A stretch of 64,000 nucleotides of DNA from Gammaproteobacteria bacterium (GCA_018819175.1 JAHJQQ010000043.1:1-64000), one strand, 5' to 3'. Numbered from the stretch's first letter, positions 17,078-26,437 are shown. The notes: generated by a model not told the origin, from the letters alone. Translations and numbers: made by a program.

Positions 17078-18337
17078 ATGGCGCAGTCTTCACTCATCAG
17101 CGCCCGACGCATGTCCAGCCCAGCCAGCCCCGTTCCCCGCCGCCCTTCCGTACCCGTTGCCATTGGCACCGTCATGGTCGGTGGCGATCACCCGGTGGTC
17201 GTGCAATCCATGACCAACACCGACACCGCCGATGCGGTGGGTACTGCCGTGCAGATCGCGCAGCTGGCCAAGGCCGGCTCGGAACTGGTGCGCATCACCG
17301 TGAACAGCGATGAGGCGGCCGCAGCGGTACCTGAAATTCGCAAACGTCTGGATGACATGGGCCTGTCGGTGCCGCTGATCGGCGATTTCCATTTCAACGG
17401 CCACAAGCTGCTGACCAAACACCCGGCCTGCGCCACGGCGCTCGCCAAGTACCGCATCAATCCCGGTAACGTCGGGCGCGGCAAAAAGAAAGACGAACAG
17501 TTCGCGACCATTGTCGAACTGGCGCGTGATCACGCCAAGCCGGTACGCATCGGCGTGAACTGGGGCAGCCTGGATCAATCCTTGGTCGTGCGCCTGATGG
17601 ACGAAAATGCCAAACGCGCCGAGCCGCTCGACACCGCCATCGTCACGCGCGAGGCGCTGATCACGTCGGCATTGGAAAGCGCGCAACGCGCCGAGGAACT
17701 CGGCTTGCGTCACGACCAGATTATTCTGTCGGTGAAGATGAGCGGCGTGCAGGATCTGATCGCCGTGTATCGCGCCCTCGCCACACGCTGCGATTATCCG
17801 TTACATCTGGGCTTGACCGAGGCCGGCATGGGCAGCAAAGGCATCGTTGCCTCGACCGCCGCGCTGTCGGTGTTGTTGCAGGAAGGCATCGGCGACACCA
17901 TCCGCATTTCACTCACACCCGAACCTGGCGGTGATCGCACCCAGGAAGTCATTGTCGCGCAGGAAATCCTGCAGACCATGGGCCTGCGCGCCTTCACCCC
18001 GCAAGTCGTCGCCTGCCCCGGTTGCGGGCGCACCACCAGCACCACCTTCCAGCATCTCGCGCAGGACATTCAGACTTACCTGCGCCATCAGATGCCGGTG
18101 TGGCGCAGCCAGTATCCCGGCGTGGAAAACCTTACCGTCGCCGTCATGGGCTGCGTCGTCAACGGTCCCGGCGAAAGCAAACACGCCGACATCGGCATCA
18201 GCCTGCCCGGTACCGGCGAAGTGCCGGTCGCGCCGGTGTACGTGGATGGTGAGAAGACCGTGACACTAAAGGGCGATGCGATTGCGCAGGAATTTCAGAA
18301 GATTGTGGATGACTATGTGGTGAAGCGGTTTGGGTGA
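17078..18337 (+). CDS. ispG: 4-hydroxy-3-methylbut-2-enyl-diphosphate synthase
   Basis: Penultimate enzyme of the non-mevalonate isoprenoid route; reduces MEcPP to HMBPP with a [4Fe-4S] cluster. With the 17078 start it has 419 residues: TIM barrel first (conserved VQSMTNTDTADAVGTAVQI, HFNGHKLL, RINPGNVGRGKKKDEQF), then the cluster domain with C313-P-G-C316 and C359 in GCVVNGPGE. An alternative ATG at 17111 gives 408 residues and also fits; no convincing ribosome-binding site separates them. Divergent from the YhdH-like gene. Confidence 0.96.
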   Translation: MAQSSLISARRMSSPASPVPRRPSVPVAIGTVMVGGDHPVVVQSMTNTDTADAVGTAVQIAQLAKAGSELVRITVNSDEAAAAVPEIRKRLDDMGLSVPLIGDFHFNGHKLLTKHPACATALAKYRINPGNVGRGKKKDEQFATIVELARDHAKPVRIGVNWGSLDQSLVVRLMDENAKRAEPLDTAIVTREALITSALESAQRAEELGLRHDQIILSVKMSGVQDLIAVYRALATRCDYPLHLGLTEAGMGSKGIVASTAALSVLLQEGIGDTIRISLTPEPGGDRTQEVIVAQEILQTMGLRAFTPQVVACPGCGRTTSTTFQHLAQDIQTYLRHQMPVWRSQYPGVENLTVAVMGCVVNGPGESKHADIGISLPGTGEVPVAPVYVDGEKTVTLKGDAIAQEFQKIVDDYVVKRFG

Positions 18338-18568
18338 ACAATAAATAGCCTTGGCCGAACCATATCTCTCGGTCCACTCATGTCTTAGTGATAGTGACAC
18401 ATCCGCATATTAAATACCGCTTTCGACCGTTCTCGGACATACCGGTTAGGCGGATTTCGTAGGTCATTCACAGCCGAGTTCGGCCAAGAGCAGTAGTAAC
18501 GCTTCAATAAAAACGGCCCCAAAAGGAGTCGTTTCCTGGTGACCATATTGGGCGCATCCTGAAGTAAG

Positions 18569-18592
18569 CGGCCCCTTCGAGAAGGGGCCGCA
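18569..18592 (-). terminator. Strong GC hairpin downstream of the recombinase gene
   Basis: GCGGCCCCTTC and GAAGGGGCCGC form an 11-bp stem with a very short loop, 13 bases past the recombinase stop on the minus strand. No long T-run follows, so termination is plausible but not certain. The rest of 18338-18604 shows no gene or repeat I recognise. Confidence 0.5.
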
Positions 18593-18604
18593 AAGGTTTT
18601 GTCG

Positions 18605-19234
18605 CTAGATCTCCGTCTGCTCGGCCATCTCCAAGGCGTCATCCACCTCGATACCCAGATATCGGACCGTGCTTTCCAGCTTGGTATGCCCCAGCAGGAG
18701 CTGGATCGCGCGCAGATTCTTGGTCCGGCGATAGATCAGAGAGACCTTGGTACGCCGCAACGAATGCGTCCCATAGTCGGCAGCATCCAGTCCGATCTCG
18801 GTGACCCAGCCGTTCACGATCCGCGCATACTGGCGTGTCTTGATATGCGATGAATCTGGATAACGGCTCGGGAACAGGTAATCGCTTGTGGCGAGACCTG
18901 CCTGCTTGATCCACTGGCTCACCGTCTCGCGCGTTTGCTCGGTGATTTCGAACTGCACGGGCTGCTGCGTCTTCTGCTGCATGACCGTGGCGCGGCGGGC
19001 GATGTGATCTCCGTGCGAGATGTCGCGGACCCGTAGCTTCACGAGATCGCAGCCGCGCAGCTTGCTGTCGATGGCCAGGTTGAACAGAGCCAGATCGCGG
19101 GTACAATTGGCCATCTTCAGGTGGATCCGGATGGCCCAGATGTCCTTGAGCTTGAGCGGCGCCTTCTGGCCAATCAGCTTGCCTTTGTTCCAGGGGACAT
19201 GAACGTCTTTCGGGGAATAGGTGGGAAGGTCCAT
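18605..19234 (-). CDS. Short tyrosine recombinase/integrase
   Basis: A 209-residue tyrosine recombinase consisting almost only of the catalytic domain. Catalytic residues are R60 (SKLRGCDLVKLRV), H157-S-L-R160, H183 (LLLGHT) and the nucleophile Y192 (STVRYLGI). The SAM-like core-binding domain usual at the N terminus is missing or reduced to about 30 residues. Start ATG 19234 has AGGAGG-like GAAAGGAGGAAC upstream. No excisionase or att repeat is evident. It sits divergently beside the RHS locus, which suggests, but does not prove, that it marks an inserted segment. Confidence 0.92.
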   Translation of the reverse strand: MDLPTYSPKDVHVPWNKGKLIGQKAPLKLKDIWAIRIHLKMANCTRDLALFNLAIDSKLRGCDLVKLRVRDISHGDHIARRATVMQQKTQQPVQFEITEQTRETVSQWIKQAGLATSDYLFPSRYPDSSHIKTRQYARIVNGWVTEIGLDAADYGTHSLRRTKVSLIYRRTKNLRAIQLLLGHTKLESTVRYLGIEVDDALEMAEQTEI

Positions 19235-19591
19235 GGTCGTTCCTCCTTTCTCAGGGATGGAACGTCAGTATGCGGCAGCAGCGAGGGCTAGCCGGCCGCG
19301 AAGAGCCTCAGCAGAATCAGGAGGGTACGGATACCGGACCCGACCGCAGAATGCCTTATGAACGGGGCCCTATGCCTCAGGCAGACCTAAACGGAAGTGC
19401 ACGTGAGGTGACATTCACCAGCCGGATCGACGCGGGCCGTTCCATGGCTGCTCCACTTTCCGGTCCGCTCTTGACCTTGATTCCTCGGTGTGTCAGAACT
19501 ACGGGCAACGACAATAATCCATGCCCGCGACCCCGCCGTTTCGCGCGCATCAGGAAATACACATAAGAAGAAGTTCAGGGAGGAGCTGCGC
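19235..19591. other. Gap between recombinase and RHS gene
   Basis: Holds the divergent start signals of both genes (GGAGGAAC complement at the left edge, GGGAGGAGC before 19592). I see no RNA gene, repeat or convincing att site. A GTG at 19490 would extend the RHS frame but lacks a ribosome-binding site. Confidence 0.5.
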
Positions 19592-22500
19592 ATGGCGCGG
19601 TGGCGTTTCATTTTAAATATTTTGGCAGTTATTTTCAATTGTGTGAAATCATTGCGCAATAGTAAAGCGTGCTCATCAGAAAACATTAGAACAGTGGTCT
19701 ACTGTCTGCCTCTGCTATTTTTACTTGTATTCACCACAACAATTGCTTCGGCAGCTTCACCGACTAGGCAATGGCATACTGGTATTAGTGCCCCCTATAT
19801 ATGGTTTCCGACGCCGGAAGAGGCTACAGATAGTTATTGCGTGACGTTCTATGCCACACATCCAACATATGAATATCATGGCGAACATCGTGTCGTCGGT
19901 ATAGATAGCGACACAGATATAAACGGTGATGGCCTCTGTAAAATTTATCGTCGCTCTACCGGAGAATACTATGTCGAAGCCCTGGTATACGTTTACGCCG
20001 AGTTTCTTTGTTATGACCAATCAACACCTGTGGGTGGTATTTGCCCAGACCCACCCAATAAAAATATCGGTCCACCCCGTTGTCCAGCAGGTACCGGAAA
20101 TCCGATCAACACGGCCTACGGCGGCAAATACCAAATTGAAACCGATGTCAGAAGAGACTCGCAGATCAAGCTAACGTTTGATCGCCATTACAACAGCGAT
20201 AGACTCTATGCATCTGAAATGGGTTATGGCTGGTCGCACAGTTTCGATCGCTATCTAACACCGAATCATGTCGTATCGCCAACGACGATCATTGCCACGC
20301 GCCAACATGGCCGCAGCTATGCATTCACAAAAGTGGGTGATGCATGGTCCTCTGACGGCGATGTAACAGACCGCCTCGAAGCCACGGCCAATGGCTGGCT
20401 CTACATAAATTCCAATGGCGAAGTTGAGTTGTACGACGCCACCGGCGCTCTCCAGTCCATCACCGATCTCCACGGCAACACCCAGACTCTCATCTACGAC
20501 ACTCAGGGCCGCCTCGACCGCGTCGACACCAACACCGGCGAGTATCTGATTTTCGGCTACAATACCAACAACCGCATCTCGACCCTCACCGACCACACCA
20601 ATCGCGTCTGGACTTACCGGTACGACGCCGCCGGCAACCTCGAATACGTCGACAATCCGGACGGCACGAGCAAGCGCTATCACTACGAAGACAGCCGCTT
20701 CCCGCACGCCCTGACCGGCATCACGGACGAGCGCGGCATCCGCTATGCGACCTTCGGCTATGACGACCAGGGCCGCGCGAACCTGTCCACACATGCGAAC
20801 AACGCGCAGCGCGTCGACATCCTCTACAACGCCGACGGCACGCGCACCGTCACCAACAGCCGCAATCAGCCCAGCACCTACAGCACCGCCATTCAGCTCG
20901 GCGTGGCGCTGGTGACGAACATCGCCGGTCCGGGCTGCTCGACCTGCGGCACGGGCAATACGTCATATAACTACGATCCCACCAACAACAACCTCTTGTC
21001 CAAGACCGAGAACGGCGTCACCACGCAGTACGGCAATTACGATGCCAAGGGCCAGTACGGCTACAAGATCGAGGCGGTTGGCACGCCGCAGGAACGCCGC
21101 ACCGACTACACCTACGACGCGCGCTTCTACCACAAGATCACGACCCTCTCCGAGCCCTCGGTCGCGCCAGGTCAGAACAAGGTCACGTCGTACACTTATG
21201 ACGACTGGGGTAACCGCCTGACCGAGACGATCGCCGGCTTCAAACCCGACGGCACGCCGGTCTCGCGCACTACCACCTGGCAATACAACGGCCCGCTGCA
21301 TCAGCTGTCGCAGATCGACGGTCCGCGCACCGATGTCGCCGATATCACGACCTACGCGTACTACCCCGACGACACCAGCCAGGGCGCCAACCGCGCCCGC
21401 CTGCGCCGTGTGGTCGATGCGACCGGCACGGCACTCCGCGACAACATCCAATACACCGCCACCGGCAAGGTGCTGTCCGAGTCGCGCCCGAACGGTTTGA
21501 TGTTCAGCTACACGTACTACCCCGGCAACGACCGCCTGCAAACGCTCACCGAATCCGCCGGCTCGGTCAGCCGCGTCACGCGCTGGACCTATTTGGCCTC
21601 CGGCGAAGTGGAGACGATCACCCAGGCTGACGGCACGCCCGACGCGACCACGCTGACCTTCGGCTACGACGACGCGCGCCGGCTCACGCGCCTGACCGAC
21701 GGCCTCGGCAACTACCTCAGCTACCAGCTCGACACCGAAGGCAACCGCGAGTACGAGCGCAGCTACGACCACACGGGTGCGCTCAAGAAGCAGCTGCATC
21801 AGACCTTCGATCTCTACAACCGCCTCGACACCACCGACCAGGCCAACGAGGCCACCGACCCGACCTACGCCCCCGACGGCACGCTGGACAACAGCACCGA
21901 CGGCAAAGGCATCGTGACCGATTACAGCTACGATGCCTTGAAGCGCCTGACCCAGACCGTGCAGGATCAAAACGGCACGGACGCGGGCAGCGCCGACGCC
22001 ACCACGCGCTACGGCTATGACACCGCCGACCGCCTGACCTCCGTCACCGATCCGGTCAACGGCAACACCGTTTACGTCTACGACGACCTCGGCAATCGCC
22101 TGTCGCAGATCAGCCCCGACACAGGCACGACGACCTTCGGCCATGACAGCGCCGGCAATGTCACGGCCAAGACCGATGCCAAGGGCCAGGTGATCGGCTA
22201 CGCCTACGATGCGTTGAATCGCCTGACCGTCGTCGACGCGCCCGGCCTCAACGACGACATCACCTACACCTACGACACCTGCGGCAGCGGCCGGCTGTGC
22301 CGCATCAGCAACGCCACGGCCAGCGTCGAGCAGCACTACGACGCCTTTGGCGAGCTCACCGGCCTGCCGGGTGTGAGCTACACCTACGACGCCGCCGGGC
22401 GCGTAAAGACGCTCACCTATCCGTCGGGCGCCCAAGTCACCTACGGCTATGATGCCGCCGGCCGGGTCGGCAGCGTGAGCCTGACCGTCAACGGCGTCAC

Positions 22501-24334
22501 CCAGACGCTGGCGAGCACGATCAGCTACGCGCCGTTCGGCCCGCTCACGAGTCTCACCTACGGCAACGGCCGTGTGCTCACCCAGACCGTCGACACGGCC
22601 TATCGGCTGACTGCGCAGAGCATCCCTGGCGTGCTGAGCTTGAACTACCCGACCTACGACGCCAACGGCAACCTCAACACCCGCACCGACGGCGGCCAGC
22701 CCGAGGGCTACACCTACGATGCGCTCAACCGCCTCGACACCGCCACCGGCCCGTTCGGCCCACGCGACTACGGCTACGACAAGAACGGCAACCGCACGAT
22801 GCTGGACGGCACCAGCTACACCTACACGCCCAACAGCAACCGCCTGGATGCCATCGGCAGCACCGACGTGCTGCTCGACGCCAACGGCAATACCCTGAAC
22901 AAGGGCAGTTGGACGTTCGACTACAACGCGCACAACCGGCTGACAGCGGCCTACGACAACGGCACGATCACCGCCAACTATGCCTACAACGGCCTCGGCC
23001 AGCGCATCGCCAAGACGAAACCCGACACCACCGGCCGCCACTTCCTCTACGGCCAAAACGGCGAACTGCTCGCCGAGACCGACAACGACGGCAATATCCT
23101 GAACGAATACATCTACCTCAACGGCCAGCCGCTCGCCCTGTACCAGCCCGACGACGACCAGGACGGCCTGAGCAACGCCGAGGAAGACCCGCTCGGCAGC
23201 AACCCGGCCAACACCGACAGTGATGGTGACGGCTTGAGCAACATCGACGAGTGGTACAGCACCGGCACCGATGCAAGGCTCGCTGACACGGATGGTGACG
23301 GCGTGCTCGACGGCGCCGAGATCGCCGCCGGCACCGATCCCAACAATGCAACGGTCTACCCCGGCGACGGCGACATCAACCAGGACGGCCAGGTCAACGC
23401 CGGCGACCTGGTGCTGATGATGCAGTTCGTGACCGGGAGCCGCGTGCCGACACCCGAGCAGCAGACCCACGCGGATATGCATACCGACGGCGTGATCGAT
23501 GTGCGGGATATGCTCAAACTGCAACGCCGTATTCTGGGATTGACCCTGCGGGAGTGGTTCAATGAACTGCCGGGATCGCAGCACATGCTGGCAGCAATCG
23601 AGCAGGCGCAGCAAGTGGTCTCAGACGTACTCGCGCACGCGCAGGTCACGTTCATCGACAACGCCCAGGCGGTGGTGGCCAATGGTAAGCTGTATTACGT
23701 TCATGTTGATCATCTTGGGACACCGAAGGTGTTGACCGACGAAGCGGGGACGAAGGTGTGGAGCGCGACACACGATCCGTTCGGACTGGCGACAGTCAAC
23801 GAAGATCCTGATGAGAATGGGCAGGCTGTCACGTTCAATCTACGGTACGCGGGACAATATGCCGATCAAGAAGCCGGTTTGCATCAGAACTACTTCCGGA
23901 CCTATGACCCGAGCACCGGCAGGTATCTGGAGAGTGATCCGATTGGGTTGATAACAGGCACAAATCTCTACAGCTTCGTTTTGAATAACCCAGTCCGTTA
24001 TAGCGATCCGTACGGATTGATTGCAATACCAGCACCGCCGCCTCCGCCTCCAGCTGGTGGAGCTACTGGAATTGGCGGATATAACTGGAATGCTCCATTC
24101 TGGCCAAAATGGATGCGTGACTTTTTTGCGCCGTCCGATGGTTGGGACGACGGTGATTCAGGTGATAGTGAGCCATGGCCAGATGGCGATGATTGGCGAG
24201 GCCAATGCATCCGTCTTTACACGATATGTAAAAACAAGAATTGGGAAGGCCACTGTGGCGATTGCTTAAATAAGTGCACCGCTCAGCAAGAGTGGCCGTT
24301 TGAAGACTGCTATCCAGGGAAGAATTGTAGATGA
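19592..24334 (+). CDS. Secreted RHS-repeat protein with TSP3/dockerin modules and a cysteine-rich C-terminal tip
   Basis: A 1580-residue polymorphic-toxin-type RHS protein. A positively charged leader is followed by a hydrophobic signal segment (about 39-57, ending TIASAASP). A DUF6531-like start of the shell lies near 165 (GNPINTAYGGKYQIETD), then many YD repeats (GYDAAGR, YTYDALNRL types) to about 1180. There follow thrombospondin-3-like Ca2+ loops (about 1186-1250, DSDGDGLSN, DTDGDGVLDG) and a dockerin-like pair (1257-1315, DINQDGQVNAGD and DMHTDGVIDVRD). The RHS core runs about 1367-1476 (YVHVDHLGTPKVLTDE to SDPIGL and NPVRYSDPYGL). Beyond it, about 104 residues form a variable tip with a Pro run and seven cysteines. 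The first 250 codons and the tip look A/T-richer than the core. ATG 19592 follows GGGAGGAGC. Confidence 0.93.
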   Translation: MARWRFILNILAVIFNCVKSLRNSKACSSENIRTVVYCLPLLFLLVFTTTIASAASPTRQWHTGISAPYIWFPTPEEATDSYCVTFYATHPTYEYHGEHRVVGIDSDTDINGDGLCKIYRRSTGEYYVEALVYVYAEFLCYDQSTPVGGICPDPPNKNIGPPRCPAGTGNPINTAYGGKYQIETDVRRDSQIKLTFDRHYNSDRLYASEMGYGWSHSFDRYLTPNHVVSPTTIIATRQHGRSYAFTKVGDAWSSDGDVTDRLEATANGWLYINSNGEVELYDATGALQSITDLHGNTQTLIYDTQGRLDRVDTNTGEYLIFGYNTNNRISTLTDHTNRVWTYRYDAAGNLEYVDNPDGTSKRYHYEDSRFPHALTGITDERGIRYATFGYDDQGRANLSTHANNAQRVDILYNADGTRTVTNSRNQPSTYSTAIQLGVALVTNIAGPGCSTCGTGNTSYNYDPTNNNLLSKTENGVTTQYGNYDAKGQYGYKIEAVGTPQERRTDYTYDARFYHKITTLSEPSVAPGQNKVTSYTYDDWGNRLTETIAGFKPDGTPVSRTTTWQYNGPLHQLSQIDGPRTDVADITTYAYYPDDTSQGANRARLRRVVDATGTALRDNIQYTATGKVLSESRPNGLMFSYTYYPGNDRLQTLTESAGSVSRVTRWTYLASGEVETITQADGTPDATTLTFGYDDARRLTRLTDGLGNYLSYQLDTEGNREYERSYDHTGALKKQLHQTFDLYNRLDTTDQANEATDPTYAPDGTLDNSTDGKGIVTDYSYDALKRLTQTVQDQNGTDAGSADATTRYGYDTADRLTSVTDPVNGNTVYVYDDLGNRLSQISPDTGTTTFGHDSAGNVTAKTDAKGQVIGYAYDALNRLTVVDAPGLNDDITYTYDTCGSGRLCRISNATASVEQHYDAFGELTGLPGVSYTYDAAGRVKTLTYPSGAQVTYGYDAAGRVGSVSLTVNGVTQTLASTISYAPFGPLTSLTYGNGRVLTQTVDTAYRLTAQSIPGVLSLNYPTYDANGNLNTRTDGGQPEGYTYDALNRLDTATGPFGPRDYGYDKNGNRTMLDGTSYTYTPNSNRLDAIGSTDVLLDANGNTLNKGSWTFDYNAHNRLTAAYDNGTITANYAYNGLGQRIAKTKPDTTGRHFLYGQNGELLAETDNDGNILNEYIYLNGQPLALYQPDDDQDGLSNAEEDPLGSNPANTDSDGDGLSNIDEWYSTGTDARLADTDGDGVLDGAEIAAGTDPNNATVYPGDGDINQDGQVNAGDLVLMMQFVTGSRVPTPEQQTHADMHTDGVIDVRDMLKLQRRILGLTLREWFNELPGSQHMLAAIEQAQQVVSDVLAHAQVTFIDNAQAVVANGKLYYVHVDHLGTPKVLTDEAGTKVWSATHDPFGLATVNEDPDENGQAVTFNLRYAGQYADQEAGLHQNYFRTYDPSTGRYLESDPIGLITGTNLYSFVLNNPVRYSDPYGLIAIPAPPPPPPAGGATGIGGYNWNAPFWPKWMRDFFAPSDGWDDGDSGDSEPWPDGDDWRGQCIRLYTICKNKNWEGHCGDCLNKCTAQQEWPFEDCYPGKNCR

Positions 24335-24708
24335 GCATATCCAACGAACGACGAAAAGAGCTGTTCGGTTTGCTTGACGATCTCGGGGCTCGTGATCGAG
24401 GCGACCTGTATTTAGTGTTTGCGACACAAGATGAGTCGGTAGTTGAGGACTTAAAGGCTGATCTTCTCGATGGAAATAATACGCTATCTTCAGACACTCC
24501 TGAGGAATTTGCGGATTTGATATACGAATTGAGGGAGCAGAAGCGGAATTGGTCTAGGCGGCTCGGGAAGCTGTTAATTGTCGTGGAACAGTTGACTAGT
24601 CGAAACGAAAAGCAATTGGCCGTAAAAGAGATCGATGACTTTATCTCCGCCTGCACAGCACCGTTCTACCGAGAGATTGCGGCTAACGAGAAATCTAGAC
24701 TTGAGTAG
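24331..24708 (+). CDS. Probable immunity protein to the RHS tip
   Basis: A 125-residue soluble, acidic, mostly helical protein (RKELFGLLDDLGARDRGDLY near the start, a Lys/Glu-rich C terminus). Its ATG overlaps the RHS stop by four bases (ATGA), the normal layout of an immunity gene directly behind a polymorphic toxin. No signal peptide or membrane helix, so it would act in the cytoplasm. It is visibly more A/T-rich than neighbouring housekeeping genes, as is the toxin tip. I recognise no immunity family; the assignment is from context. Confidence 0.7.
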   Translation: MSISNERRKELFGLLDDLGARDRGDLYLVFATQDESVVEDLKADLLDGNNTLSSDTPEEFADLIYELREQKRNWSRRLGKLLIVVEQLTSRNEKQLAVKEIDDFISACTAPFYREIAANEKSRLE

Positions 24709-24714
24709 ACCAGC

Positions 24715-24759
24715 GTCCGCTTTTGGTTTTTAACATTGAGGCACCATCTAAAAGCGGAC
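24715..24759. repeat. Inverted repeat after the immunity gene, in a 390-base gap
   Basis: GTCCGCTTTT (24715-24724) pairs with AAAAGCGGAC (24750-24759), 10 bp exact with a 25-base loop. It begins 6 bases after the immunity stop and could stop transcription or mark the edge of the module. The remaining bases to 25095 contain no visible gene. Confidence 0.55.
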
Positions 24760-25095
24760 ATTCTTCTTGGCCCGCTATTGGCCGATAGCTGCCTCGTGAA
24801 AGTAGCAGGCAACCGCTCTCGGCTTCGTCCGCTTCTCGCCGGCCTCAGACGTATAACCAAGCCATCCGTAGCATCCTGTTTTTCAGCCCCCAAGCGACCC
24901 GACCCCTCGCTGGAATGACACTGCCAAATCCACGCTTAATAGATCTGGATCAGACTAATCGTGAATAAGTCCCTGATATAACCGATTCCGAAGGCACCGT
25001 GCATTGATGAGGTATAGGGTGAAATCAGTTGCCGGATGGATTGGCACGCGCTCATGGGCAATATGTTCGTGGGGCATCTCGGAGGTCTGAATAAA

Positions 25096-25560
25096 ATGAA
25101 AAACAGTCTGAAAACACTCATTACTGCAGCCATTATCAGCAGTGCTGCCATGCTGCCTCTGTCATCCGCCCAGGCCTGGGGTGGCTGGGGCCCCAACAAT
25201 TGGGGCAACAACGGCGACGGTAATGGTATGAATGACATGTTCGGTGATGGTGATGGTAACGGCAGCTTTTCCATGAACATGTCAGGCCGTGGTAACGGTC
25301 GCGGCAATGGTCGTGGCAACGGCAGAGGTTATGGCAACGGTTATGACCGAGGCGGTTATGGACCTGGCTACGCATATCCGGTTGGATACGGTGGCTATCC
25401 CGAAGGTTACCCCGGCGGCTATCCCGGTGGTTACCCGGGTGGATATGGCGCCTATGGCCCACCTCCCGGCTATGGTGCTCCGGGCTATGCACCGGGGAAC
25501 CCTGCTGATGGCGCCCCTGCCTATGCACCACCCGGTTACGGACAACCGGCACCGCGTTAA
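25096..25560 (+). CDS. Sulfur-globule envelope protein (Gly/Tyr-rich)
   Basis: A 154-residue secreted protein. The signal peptide is residues 1-27 (KNSLKTLITAAIISSAAM, cleavage after SSAQA). The mature part starts WGGWGPNNWG, passes through an Asp/Gly/Met stretch (GMNDMFGDGDGNGSFSMNMS), then GRGN repeats and a long Gly-Tyr-Pro region with GGYPGGYPGG repeats. This order matches the structural proteins that coat periplasmic sulfur globules in purple sulfur bacteria. Start ATG has GGAGG 10 bases upstream. Single gene. A different Gly/Tyr-rich structural protein is the alternative. Confidence 0.78.
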   Translation: MKNSLKTLITAAIISSAAMLPLSSAQAWGGWGPNNWGNNGDGNGMNDMFGDGDGNGSFSMNMSGRGNGRGNGRGNGRGYGNGYDRGGYGPGYAYPVGYGGYPEGYPGGYPGGYPGGYGAYGPPPGYGAPGYAPGNPADGAPAYAPPGYGQPAPR

Positions 25561-25695
25561 GCAGACTCAGCTGATCCGGCTACGACTAAGTCGGATCGGC
25601 TGATATCTTTTTCAGATTGCACGTCACTATGACACTTACCTGGTGGCTGCATCATGGACCACCAGCGAGACTTCACGGTGACTGGCGTGCCAACG

Positions 25696-26373
25696 CTAAA
25701 CAACACGCCGGGCAAACCAGATGACATGCCACGCGCCTTTGGTTCCATGCGCACGCACGCGCACCATCTCCACGTCGAAACCCACCTTCTGCAAGCGCTG
25801 CGAGAAATCCTGATCGGGACCGGCTGACCACACGGCCAGCACGCCTTGCGGGCGCAGCGCGGTGTAGGCTGCAGTCAATCCATTCACGCCATAGAGCCAG
25901 TCGTTCGCTTTGTGCGTCAATCCCTCCGGGCCGTTATCGACATCCAGCAGGATGGCATCGTAGGCCTGTCGTTCGGATTTCAATACGCGCGCCACATCGC
26001 CCTCGCGTACAGTCACGCGCAAGTCTTGCAAAGGGTTACCAGCGCATTCACCTAATGGACCTTTATTCCAGGTCACAACGGCGGGCACCAGTTCAGCGAC
26101 GACAATCTGCGCCTGTGCGCCGAGGGTTCGCAGTGCGGCGGCGAGCGTGAAGCCCATGCCCAAACCGCCGATCAGCATCCGTGCATGATCCGTATTTGCC
26201 AACCGCACGCAGGTTTGTTCCGCCAGTGCATCCTCGGAACCGTGCATGCGACTGTTCATCAGTTCACCACGACCCTGAATCTTGATGGAGAATTCATTAC
26301 CGCGTTGATAGAGGCGCAGCTCACCGCCGTTGCCGGGGACGGGGGCGCTGTCGAGGAGGATCCAGGGGGTCAT
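25696..26373 (-). CDS. Spermidine-synthase-like methyltransferase-fold protein
   Basis: A 225-residue Rossmann-fold protein resembling the catalytic half of spermidine/spermine synthases. The nucleotide motif is LIGGLGMGFTLAAAL (about 67-81), followed by an acidic position VVAELVPAVV, a GDVARVL strand and the loop DAILLDVDNGPEGLTH with the aspartates expected to bind the cofactor. The N-terminal beta domain of true spermidine synthases is short here, so it may be a SAM-dependent methyltransferase instead. Single gene. Confidence 0.8.
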   Translation of the reverse strand: MTPWILLDSAPVPGNGGELRLYQRGNEFSIKIQGRGELMNSRMHGSEDALAEQTCVRLANTDHARMLIGGLGMGFTLAAALRTLGAQAQIVVAELVPAVVTWNKGPLGECAGNPLQDLRVTVREGDVARVLKSERQAYDAILLDVDNGPEGLTHKANDWLYGVNGLTAAYTALRPQGVLAVWSAGPDQDFSQRLQKVGFDVEMVRVRAHGTKGAWHVIWFARRVV

Positions 26374-26437
26374 GTGATAGAGAGAAGCCAGGTAAGTAAA
26401 TATTTGTATTCCGGCCTACGCCGGGATGATGTCACTC

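Noticed and set aside
20963..23614. An 883-codon open frame on the minus strand
   Set aside because: It is the mirror of the G/C-rich RHS repeats: the frame stays open because of the YD-repeat codon pattern. It has no ribosome-binding site and a low-complexity Val/Gly/Ala translation.
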